A model generated the notes under the pieces. The model worked only from the letters and a program-made list of their open reading frames with translations. It was not told the origin of the DNA and did no database searches. DNA of 23,113 nucleotides from Russula earlei (lineage: Eukaryota; Basidiomycota; Agaricomycetes; Russulales; Russulaceae), in assembly GCA_025769875.1 (NCBI GenBank), contig JAGFNK010000746.1, positions 1 through 23,113 of the forward strand, in the 5' to 3' direction. Positions within the stretch are counted from its first letter, which is position 1; the number at the start of each line of letters is the position of its first letter. Position numbers and translations under genes: made by a program. Shown piece after piece: positions 9,626-17,296 of the stretch.

Positions 9626-10745
9626 GAATTCCTTGCAGCCGGAGGCAAACACTATCTCATCTTCAGTTGGTGGAGTCTCGCGATCTTTAAGAACCATGTA
9701 GAGGTTGAAAAGTGGTTTGAAATGGCTTCACAGATGACCAAGAAGACCTATAAAGCATGAAAACATGAAGTATTAGTTGAAGTATTAGTTGAAGCCATGA
9801 CGTACCATTTAAATTATGGTTCATCGCTTTCATGATAGTCAAGACTTTCTTGTTTCCATGGTGGCATCGGTAATGTTTGTCGCCTGGCTTACCAGGGCTG
9901 CCATCGGCAGCAAAGTCCACAGCTTCATAAAAGAGGTAGATTGGATTTCTTTTGACTCCCTGAAATAATCAGAGAAGAACATAAACGATCAAGAATGAGT
10001 ATACCTTTTTCCAAGATGAACTTGAGCCTTCAAAGCCATTACTTGAAGCCAAGCACCGTAACGGAAGGGCTGGTGACAAATCCCCATCAGGAGCACCATT
10101 GGGAGCATCATCAATCTTATGGCGGGGTTTCTTCGCAGCTGAGGGCTTGTTGGACGACACCTTGGCTTTACCTTTCCCCTTTGATGACTTTCGAGATTTA
10201 AGGGGTTTGGTCTTCGAAGGCAACATATCAGCGATCTAAAATCTGTGTTAACAGAGGCAACAATCCAGTGGACAAAGACTCACCTCATCACGCGTGATCT
10301 CAGTGATGGTATTATCACTCTCGCTACTGGAACCCAAGGACATGGTTGAAGCATATGGCATGTCTTCAGGAACAGATAGCACCTCACGCCTGCATTTGTT
10401 ATATTTTCTCCAATGAGGCCATGGATGCGAGTCTGATTCAGAAGATGCTTGCTCAGCTTCAATGATTTCCTGCATCCGTGCAGTGTTCTGGGTTTGTTGA
10501 TTTCGCGCTGAGGAGCCTTTAGCATGTGAGGAAGAGAACAGAGCAGAAACTTACCGGTCTGAACTGTACTTGCGGATGCAATAGGTGTGTCATCATCCTT
10601 ATCATTGAACCAAACAATGTCCGATGCATCTTTTAGAGTCCCATCAGGTTGCAAGGCACATTGATCAGTAGCTGTCCACAATCCTCAGATTACATCGTCG
10701 TGGATGAATGTTGTACTTACCCTCTGAACTACCTCCAATCATCAT
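9626..10745 (-). pseudogene. hAT transposase, N-terminal exons 1-6 (part before the retrotransposon insertion)
   Basis: This is the 5' part of a fungal hAT transposase, the enzyme that cuts and pastes its own element. Six exons with canonical GT-AG introns of 45-58 bp keep phase: 10721-10745, 10555-10671, 10284-10507, 10005-10235, 9806-9959 and 9626-9747. The start was chosen at 10745 because the 25-nt first exon splices in frame to exon 2. Visible features are an acidic/serine-rich N-terminus, a basic Lys-rich stretch, and a BED-like segment in exon 5 (DGSPGKPGDKHYRC then HHGNKK) that probably binds DNA. Exon 6 has an in-frame TGA at 9728-9730 (after LLGHL) where related proteins have Arg or Lys, so the gene is dead here even without the insertion. 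Reading resumes in frame at 1422 after the retrotransposon. Confidence 0.75.
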
Positions 10746-11258
10746 GATGTGCAGCTGGAGGTGCGACAATGGGCAAATGGGGTGAAAACAAGAGCAGAGT
10801 GGAGGTTTTCAATGCACCAAAAAAAAATCTGTTGAGTAGATCCCTGAACGCAAAATCAGCTCACGAAGAGATTACCAATGTGGCAAAGGACCCACCTAAT
10901 CCTGCATGCTGCACTAAAAAAAACATCATTGTATGATGATCACCCCTTCCCAGCATTGCAATGGATCGAATTTTGGCACCTGAGTATCCACAAACAATCC
11001 AGCGACGATCAGTCCAGCCTAAGCTGTTAAAACTCACGAAACTATACAACTATGAGAGAGAAGCATACATATTTCAATAGATGGCTGAACGTTGAGCATG
11101 GGACACTGGACGGTGAAACCTGGGTGTTTATCGGTGCATGTCATCAGCAAGGCAAGTTGTTTGTGACAGATGTTTTTTGTCACAGTGACAACACCACGAC
11201 CAGGTGACATTGGCAACATGTGGTCAAGAAATACAGTATATTCCAAATCTAGACTACG
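10746..11258. other. Non-coding stretch upstream of hAT exon 1
   Basis: No gene is recognised in about 500 bp between hAT exon 1 and the subterminal motif cluster. It holds short A runs (near 10809 and 10917) and short minus-strand open stretches without a recognisable motif. It most likely is the 5' untranslated and promoter part of the hAT element. Confidence 0.4.
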
Positions 11259-11435
11259 AGTACCCATACATTATGACGGCCGTACACGGCCATCAACTGA
11301 CGGGTCTCAACAGGTAATACCCGTCCTGTACCCGTACCGTATAATCTCTGCAGCGGTCAGCGAACGGGATGGGTATGGGTCCTGTAATATGGGTCCCGTA
11401 CACCCGTACATACACGGGTACGGTGCACAGCCTTA
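11259..11435. repeat. Cluster of CCCGTAC / ACGGGTA motifs, probable hAT subterminal repeats and terminus
   Basis: Within about 175 bp the motifs TACCCGT, GTACCCGTAC, GGGTATGGGT, GGTCCCGTAC, ACCCGTAC and ACGGGTACGG recur in both orientations. The block ends with TACGGTGCACAGCCTTA. Read from the minus strand the edge is TAAGGCTGTGCACCGTACCC, resembling the TAGGGCTGT-type ends of hAT elements. In the hAT family, clustered short subterminal repeats serve as transposase-binding sites. The matching opposite end is not in the window. Confidence 0.5.
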
Positions 11436-11853
11436 TATATAGCCCTACAGGGATAAGGTTCATGCTACTGTAGTACTGGTTGGTGCTATAGAAGCAAAAG
11501 GTGGCTCATAGAAGTGAGGTTGCTTCTATGTAAACAATCTTGGTGCTGGAAGCATTAAGTGCTTCCCTAGTAGCAATCTCAGTGTCATAAGTACTTTCCC
11601 AATCAAGGAAGTGATGTATGTGGCGGGTACAGGAATATCTGAGACAGAAGCAATGCTACCCATTGCTTCTTCAACACATCTTCAGAAAGATACGATCAAC
11701 GTGTTCTGAACACGATATTAACAAACATAAACGATCAAGATCTGATGCATGCATGATGCAAACAGTGCAGCCCATAGTTCAAGTGTTCCAGCATCTTCCG
11801 GACCCCAAACCACTCAGTAACATCACCCCTCCTTCAGATTGGTGATCCCACAC
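11436..11853. other. No gene recognised; contains a perfect 10-bp inverted repeat
   Basis: This stretch between the hAT terminus and the inverted LTR element has no convincing ORF. It contains many GAAGC/GCTTC words and a perfect inverted repeat AGAAGCAATG / CATTGCTTCT (11646-11655 and 11661-11670). Its last five bases, CACAC (11849-11853), may be the target duplication of the inverted element. Confidence 0.4.
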
Positions 11854-12819
11854 ACTGTCAAGACTCACTGTTGAACAATCCAGTTCAAGAGCAAGGGAGA
11901 AGTTCAAAGACAAGTCGATAGATGTTCAAGACTGCGTGTGTGAGGAGTAGAGTCCAGAGCAGTGCCAGGTACCAAAGAGGTACAGTCACTGGTAGTATCG
12001 AGAAGTTACGCAGGGAAGAGGCCAGGATGGTCACAAGGGGACGGTCCTTAAAGCAGTATCCCAGGAATAGAGAGTGCTGTAAGCAAATGGACAGTCTGAA
12101 GACTGTCTGCTACTTTATTGAGTGCTTATATACTACAGGAGAACTGCTAAATAGGGAACAAGTCATAACCTTGTTATCAAGCACAATTGCTGGATGAGTA
12201 AGAAGTCAGGGTATGCTTACTGAGCATGCTCAGTCATGCTCAGTAAGCTGCTGAGTAAGAAGGCTCTTGTTGATGAGTAAGAGCCATTACTGTCCATGTG
12301 TTCACTGTCCTAGTACACATGTGAAGCACCTGATTCATTTACTGTCAGTTAGTTTAGGGCCGGTCATTTGAGGACTTGTAGTTTGGGTTGGGAACTAGAG
12401 TTGCTTATAGGGCCCCTTATATAGTTCTATTAGGGTCATTAGGGTTGACCCTAATACTTATATTAAGGTCCTTAGTATTGCTCTATAGTTCGTTCTATGG
12501 TTATTAGAGTTAGTCTAATAACGCATTATAGGCTCGTTAGTATCTTGTTAGTGTCTCTTGTAGAGCACATAGAGTCATCATAAGGGGTCCTTAGGGAGGC
12601 TATAATACTGTCCTTTATTGCTAAAAGGGTTGCCACTGAGTGGGGCTTGCTGTATGTCGATTGTGCCGAGAATTGCTCGCGCAACAATGCAGGCGTGATA
12701 TTGTGGACACCTCTACTCACCCCTTTTATCTGTGTGAACAGGGTGACACCATAGAGGCTGGGTTTCCTCTAATAAGGAAGGGTCCTTCAAGGGCCCTCTC
12801 TGGAGAATGGTTCATGACA
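11854..12819 (+). repeat. Left inverted arm (LTR plus leader, plus orientation)
   Basis: Starts ACTGTCAAGAC. It contains a perfect hairpin GACAGTCT/AGACTGTC (about 12090-12107) just before CTTATATACTAC (the TATA region). Further on are a 16-bp palindrome ACTGAGCATGCTCAGT, an inverted repeat 12215-12228/12235-12248, and three TGAGTAAG words. It ends at TTCATGACA, three codons' worth past the leader, where similarity to the right arm stops. The outermost ~130 bp are more diverged than the rest. Confidence 0.8.
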
Positions 12820-12832
12820 CACACCAACAATG

Positions 12833-14200
12833 CTAAACTCGAGTGGTGGGGTCAACACCTTTATCATCAAGGGGAGAAGGTGACAAGGTGAAGGTGTATT
12901 GGCCTTCTTCTGCTGCCTCATAGGCAGCCAATGCTGAGGCTACTATTGCCTCTGACTCCTCAGCGACGGCTAAAGGAGACATGATCTGTGGGAGTCTATC
13001 AGAGTCCCTGGGTAACCTCCTGACCAGAGGTGTGTCAGAGTGGAGAGGGGTTGTAGTGAAAAGCTCTTGAAGGGTCCTGGACCCTTCTCCTTTTGCTACC
13101 TGCAGGATGCATGGGTTAGCAATGTCCTCCCTCTCCTGGTTGGACTTCCTCTTCTTGCTTGGGTGTGCCAGTTCCCATCCTCGGTGGAAAGGGCACGATC
13201 TGATGGGTGCATAGGAACGATGATAGGGAGGCACCAGGCAATGTGAGGCAGCATCTGCTGCCAACTGGTCGTGGAAATACTGGTGGGGCAGTGGACAGTA
13301 CTTATTAAAATGTCCTACCTTGCCACAGTACTTGCATCGGTTTCTCTTCCTCCTTCCTTCTATCATGTTCAGTTGCTGAGGTTCTGGAATGAACTCAGCT
13401 GTTGCAGTGGATGCTTCTCCACTACTGCTATAAGAATGGTAGTAGATGGAGCTTTGGGGGGAAGGGTTTGGTGACACCTCTGATCCTGCCCCTCCTTGAA
13501 GGTGCATGCCTGACATGGTTTGGAGGACACCAATCTCCTCTTCTGAATGCCCTTGCACAGTCGTAGGTGCAGGGCTGGCTGGTACTGGTTCTGGGGTAGG
13601 GGTCTCATACCCCTGAGCGATGTCTGCCAAAGGCAGCTGAGGGATGAAGACAGGCAGAGGGGGAATAGGCTGTCCAGCCCAATAGTTGGTGAGGAGTTCT
13701 TCAGCCCATACACCTGGAGGGGTTTCTCCCTGGCTACAGCCTGCTTCAATGAACTCCCAGCACCATGAGTGTACTTTGGCGGCCGCCATCCTCTCCTTGG
13801 CTTCGGCCCTGCCTCCCTCTACTCCTTGCTTCTCAGCCAGGTATTTACCTAGCTTGTAGTGTAGCTGTTTCTCTTCTTCTTCGAGCACCTTGTAGTTAGC
13901 TTCCAACATCTCTTGTTGGGTGTAGAGGTGGTCTAAGCGGTAGAGCTCTGCCTGTAGCCCGTAGTCACCTAGCAGGTAGAGGGTCTGTCTCCAGCGCCCT
14001 TTGAACTGCTTCTCAGTGTCAAAGCAGTCTAGATCATGTTTGTCTTGGCTGTAATTGTAGAGGTTGTAGCAAGGGGTGGCTTGGAGGATTTTTCCATAAT
14101 CTCCATGGCCTTCTCCATTCTTCCCCCTCACCCTTGGCTCTCCCAAGGCAACATCATAGGCCACATACCTGGCCGGTTTGTTGCCCCAAGTCACTGTCAT
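12833..14200 (-). CDS. Gag-like CCHC zinc-knuckle protein, 455 aa, intact
   Basis: Uninterrupted 455-residue ORF, probably the Gag-like RNA-binding structural protein of the element. The start at 14200 (MTVTWGNKPARY) is preferred over an upstream in-frame ATG at 14374, because that one lies inside the LTR and its extension is also part of the inverted arm. Features: an N-terminal half with a charged, Glu/Lys-rich likely coiled coil (EANYKVLEEEEKQLHYKL, about 112-129), a Pro/Ser-rich linker, a basic RRKRNR patch and one CX2CX4HX4C knuckle (CKYCGKVGHFNKYC, residues 289-302), and an acidic/Ala-rich C-terminus. The stop is 13 nt from the inverted left arm. No protease or RT follows. Family beyond zinc-knuckle Gag-like is not recognised. 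Confidence 0.65.
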   Translation of the reverse strand: MTVTWGNKPARYVAYDVALGEPRVRGKNGEGHGDYGKILQATPCYNLYNYSQDKHDLDCFDTEKQFKGRWRQTLYLLGDYGLQAELYRLDHLYTQQEMLEANYKVLEEEEKQLHYKLGKYLAEKQGVEGGRAEAKERMAAAKVHSWCWEFIEAGCSQGETPPGVWAEELLTNYWAGQPIPPLPVFIPQLPLADIAQGYETPTPEPVPASPAPTTVQGHSEEEIGVLQTMSGMHLQGGAGSEVSPNPSPQSSIYYHSYSSSGEASTATAEFIPEPQQLNMIEGRRKRNRCKYCGKVGHFNKYCPLPHQYFHDQLAADAASHCLVPPYHRSYAPIRSCPFHRGWELAHPSKKRKSNQEREDIANPCILQVAKGEGSRTLQELFTTTPLHSDTPLVRRLPRDSDRLPQIMSPLAVAEESEAIVASALAAYEAAEEGQYTFTLSPSPLDDKGVDPTTRV

Positions 14201-15161
14201 GAACCATTCCCCGGAGAGGGCCCTTGAAGGACCCTTCCTTATTAGAGGAAACCCAGCCTCTATGGTGTCACCCTGTTCACACAGACAAAAGGGGTGAGTA
14301 GAGGTGTCCACAATATCACGCCTGCATTGTTGCGCGAGCAATTCTCGGCACAATCGACATACAGCAAGCCCCACTCAGTGGCAACCCTTTTAGCAATAAA
14401 GGACAGTATTATAGCCTCTCTAAGGACCCCTTGTGATAACTCTAAGTGCTCTACAAGAGGCACTAACAAGACACTAACAAGCCTACAACGCATTATTAGA
14501 CTAACTCTAATAACCATAGAACAAACTATAAAGCAATCCTAAGGACCTTAATATAAGTATCAGGGTCAACTCTAATGACCCTAATAGAACTATATAAGGG
14601 GCCTTATAAGCAACTCTAGTTCCCAACCCAAACTACAAGTCCTCAAATGACCGGCCCTAAACTAACTGACAGTAAATGAATCAGGTGCTTCACACGTGTA
14701 CTAGGACAGTGAACACATGGACAGTAATGGCTCTTACTCATCAACAAGAGCCTTCTTACTCAGCAGCTTACTGAGCATGACTGAGCATGCTCAGTAAGCA
14801 TCCCCCAACTTCTTACTCATCCAGTGATTGTGCTTGATTACAAGGTTATGACTTGTTCTCTATTTAGCAGTTCTCCTGTAGTATATAAGTGCTCAATAAG
14901 ATAGCGGACAGTCTTCAGACTGTCCATTTGTTTACAGCACTCTCCATCCCTGGGATACTCCTTTAAGGACTGTCCCCTTGTGAATCAACCTGGCCTCTTC
15001 CCTGCATAACTTCTCGATACTACCAGTGACTGTACCTCTTTGGTATCTGATACTGCTCTGGACCCTACTTCTCGCTCACGCCATCTTGGATGTTTATCAA
15101 CTTCTCTTTGAGCTCCTCCCTCGCTCTTGAACTGGATTGTTCAACAGTGAGTCATCACAGT
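14195..15161 (-). repeat. Right inverted arm (LTR plus leader, minus orientation)
   Basis: This is the minus-strand counterpart of 11854-12819. Read on the minus strand it supplies the promoter (TATATA region near 14880-14888) and leader directly upstream of the ORF that starts at 14200, so it is the functional 5' LTR candidate of the element. It keeps the hairpin before the TATA, the ACTGAGCATGCTCAGT palindrome and the TGAGTAAG words. Confidence 0.8.
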
Positions 15162-15517
15162 CACACCATCAGGGATGTCGATCCCTGTGTGGTGTCTGTC
15201 AGCGTCCCATTGTACCCAAGGCTCTCCAGGGTGGGCAACCTGGTCAAGAGTGCTGGTAGGGGCTGCCACTTCCCAGTCCCTGGGGTGAGTGTTGACTTGG
15301 TCAGCAGGGGGTCCAATTTGAGGGGACGCATGTCTGCTTCTCCTTCTCCAGTGCTGTGTTCATCCATTCTTTGGAAGAAGGCGAGGAGGGAAGCATCAGG
15401 AGTGGTGATTTCAAGTGGCCCCTCTGCACCAGAGAGGTCAGATTGGGGAACAATTTCATTAGTAGGAGTTTGAGACATATGTGAGCGACAATATGGGGGT
15501 GAGGAAATAGAGGGCAT
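15161..15517 (-). CDS. Unrecognised 118-codon ORF, possibly the start of a retroelement gene cut by the inverted element
   Basis: Minus-strand ORF with possible starts at 15517 or 15478 (MSQTPTNEIVPQSDL). It is acidic and Leu/Pro rich (LLAFFQRMDEHSTGEGEADM, LPALLTRLPTLESLGY). It has no known domain. It stops with TGA formed at the edge of the inverted element. If that element and one CACAC copy are removed, the frame runs on for about 24 codons into 11848 and below before another TGA. Upstream on the minus strand lies CAACAAGGGGGGTAAATCA then TAACA (about 15520-15545), which could be the end of an LTR. This would suit a gag N-terminus, but that is speculative. Confidence 0.3.
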   Translation of the reverse strand: MPSISSPPYCRSHMSQTPTNEIVPQSDLSGAEGPLEITTPDASLLAFFQRMDEHSTGEGEADMRPLKLDPLLTKSTLTPGTGKWQPLPALLTRLPTLESLGYNGTLTDTTQGSTSLMV

Positions 15518-15554
15518 CTGTTATGATTTACCCCCCTTGTTGATTTGTCTCTAA

Positions 15555-15766
15555 GGCCCCATTTACCAACCGAGAATTCTTGAATCTTGAACTTGAACTC
15601 GGATTTCAGTATATTCTGGGGGTGACAGGAGTCACAGGTGTGATGAACAATAACTTTGATTAACTAATATGAGTTTCTTTAATTATAATTTCTTTAATTA
15701 TAATTATGAGCTCTTTCCCACCAGATTTGCAAATTCGCTTGTTGTAATTGCATATTCACGTGTGTG
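15555..15766 (+). repeat. Left terminal inverted repeat of Harbinger element
   Basis: About 212 bp, matching the reverse complement of 18726-18936 with few differences. It includes an AT-rich pair of TTTCTTTAATTATAA units (about 15674-15705) and ends in CACGTGTGTG (about 15757-15766), close to the start codon of the Myb gene at 15774. It probably contains the transposase-binding sites and the promoter of that gene. Confidence 0.9.
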
Positions 15767-15773
15767 AAGTTAG

Positions 15774-17121
15774 ATGTCTGCATACTCGGAGTTGACTCAG
15801 GAGTCGGTACTCAGTTTTGTTTGGGACTTTCCCTCCATTGTCTTTTTCCATGTATGCGTGGTGTGCATTTTTCTCTCGCCTTCTTTTTTTAATCCCCTCC
15901 TCCCTCCATACCTCCTTTGTTCGGTACCCCCATCATACATGCAGACCTGCTCAGCCTCTGATTCTTCTGTGGGAGAAAGTCAAGCAGATGGTAACGCCAC
16001 ATGGACAACTAAGGATGAAGGAGCCTTTTTAGATTTTCTTTTGGAGCATAGGGACGAAATGACCTCCAACTCTATGTTCAAGGACCACATCTTCAACAAC
16101 GCAGCCTCTCAGATCAACCCCCTTCGTGAGAAGGGTGGTGTCAAGACTGGGAGCACATGCAAAACAAAATGGAACAGGGTGCTGTATCGTCCACTTCATC
16201 CCTTCCCTCAATGCTGATGCCATCCAACAGTTGAAGACTGAATACAGTATCATCTCCTTCCTCAAGCTACAGTGTGGGTTTCCCTGGGATGATGAGAAAG
16301 GAGTGGATGTAGGGTTAGAAATGGAGGGGCAGTGGGCCGATTTAGTCAAGGTGTGTGTATAACTCCTGCTTCTTTAACAACATCTGACCTTAGCAGAAAA
16401 AACCAACTGCCAAGAAATACCGCAACAAGGGCTGGTCACATTGTGAGGCTATGGAGTCTCTTGTTGGATCGAAATCCAAAGGCAGAAGTGCCTATCAGGG
16501 TACACAGAAAACACTTCATGCAGATTCAGATCCTCCATCCCAGTCAACTTCTCGTCTGTCCCCCAACTCATTTGGATCTCAATTTGATGGTGGTGCGTTT
16601 CTCATCAACTTCACTATCAAATGCCTCTCCTCTCACCCTGCTTCTCAGCTCGGAAGCATAGATCCGATCACGTCTCTGTAAGTGAAATGTCAAGCAAAAA
16701 ACAAAGGACCGACACTGCAGCATCCGCTGTCGTTGGTATGTCAGCGGTCATGAACAGGGTCATTGAGTCCTTTGACTCGACTGTGCAAGCTCTCAACGAG
16801 CCCGAGCCTGAGCCTGCCCTTGAAGCTGCACCCTCACTTGATGAACAACTTGGGAATGCATCTACGGGTGCTGTTGTACCTGTGCTTATGACAGTTCCTG
16901 AGCATGCGCGTTGGTCGCTGGCAGTCAAAACCCTTGCCACTGATATCAAGGATGGTCACTGGCTGCCAACAGGCGACATTGTCCCAGCACTCAGCCTCCT
17001 CTCCAATGGCAATATTGCAGATGTTGATAGTTACCTCACACTTGGATTAGATAAGGATCCAGAATTGCATGATCTTGCGTGTCAATACATATGTAATATG
17101 TTAGCACAAACCAGATTGTAA
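15774..17121 (+). CDS. Myb/SANT-like DNA-binding protein of Harbinger element (5 exons, 351 aa)
   Basis: Partner protein of Harbinger transposases; in the family it binds the element ends and helps bring the transposase into the nucleus. Exons: 15774-15806, 15945-16178, 16231-16350, 16397-16592 and 16649-17121, all GT-AG with phases that match, giving an uninterrupted 351-residue product. The Myb/SANT-like domain runs from about residue 31 (WTTKDEGAFLDFLLEHRDEM, NNAASQINPLREKGGVKTG, CKTKWNRLKTEY) through FPWDDEKGVDVG and the conserved YRNKGWSH to about 170. A Glu/Pro repeat (EPEPEPA) and a helical C-terminal part follow. An AATAAA signal lies at 17166-17171, 45 nt past the stop. The first intron (138 bp, pyrimidine-rich) is the least certain; a start without it would be unspliced and very hydrophobic. 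Confidence 0.8.
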
Positions 17122-17296
17122 TTGTAATTTCAAATGTCATGTTGTCATGTGTTATGTGTATGTAAAATAAATTTGTCATTGATGGTATCATGCGGTCACA
17201 GGGTGGACTGAGTCTGTCTATGCTGACTCAGTCTGCTTGGCAGCAAAGAAAAACTTTCAAAGCATTGCATTGTCCATCGCATCATTTCTCCCCCCA
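17122..17296 (+). promoter_or_regulatory. Intergenic region between the Harbinger genes, with polyadenylation signal
   Basis: A 175-bp spacer holds the AATAAA of the Myb gene (17166-17171). It must also hold the promoter of the transposase gene; no clear TATA box is seen in it. Confidence 0.45.

Larger units (their letters stand above)
1..11435 (-). mobile_element. hAT-superfamily DNA transposon, partial (left end outside window), interrupted by LTR retrotransposon
   Basis: The minus strand carries a multi-exon hAT transposase gene. Its coding part begins near 10745 and continues past position 1, and it is split by the LTR element at 1423-9625. To the right, 11259-11435 holds a cluster of CCCGTAC/ACGGGTA motifs ending in a minus-strand sequence that begins TAAGGCTGTGCACCGTACCC, which resembles hAT terminal and subterminal repeats. 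The right boundary is therefore inferred at about 11432-11435. The other terminus and the 8-bp duplication cannot be tested because the left end is outside the window. Coding identity is well supported; the exact boundary is inference. Confidence 0.7.
11849..15166 (-). mobile_element. Palindromic LTR element: two inverted LTR+leader copies around one Gag-like ORF
   Basis: 11854-12819 and 14195-15161 are inverted copies of about 966 bp, roughly 90-95% identical by eye. Each copy comprises an LTR-like unit (11856-12748 and 14266-15159, TGT... to GGTGACA) plus a ~70-bp leader that stops just past the gag start codon. The unique centre is the zinc-knuckle ORF. CACAC is found at 11849-11853 and 15162-15166, consistent with a 5-bp target duplication, although the word is low complexity. 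No pol, normal 3' LTR or polypurine tract is present. It looks like a Gag-only derivative whose 3' end was replaced by an inverted copy of its 5' end. A long-TIR DNA transposon is the alternative, but the resemblance to the LTR at 6816-7644 argues for a retroelement. Confidence 0.65.

Noticed and set aside
11034..11267. 77-codon minus ORF upstream of hAT exon 1
   Set aside because: No recognisable domain, and it overlaps the subterminal motif region; likely chance.
13369..13749. 126-codon minus ORF in another frame of the Gag-like gene
   Set aside because: Shadow of the intact 455-residue ORF that carries the zinc knuckle.
14200..14374. Longer N-terminus for the Gag-like protein starting at an upstream ATG
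   Set aside because: The extension lies within the LTR and leader, is duplicated in the inverted arm and has no motif; the ATG at 14200 fits the end of the leader.
11854..15161. DNA transposon with very long terminal inverted repeats
   Set aside because: The arms share promoter block and ends with a TG...CA solo LTR in the same window, and the ORF has a Gag-type zinc knuckle, not a transposase. Kept only as an alternative.
16621..17121. Separate 166-codon gene
   Set aside because: It is the last exon of the Myb/SANT-like gene: a GT-AG intron at 16593-16648 joins it in phase.
17237..17296. Upstream TTG start for the Harbinger transposase
   Set aside because: Nuclear fungal genes start at ATG; the first in-frame ATG is at 17297 and matches the usual start of the family.
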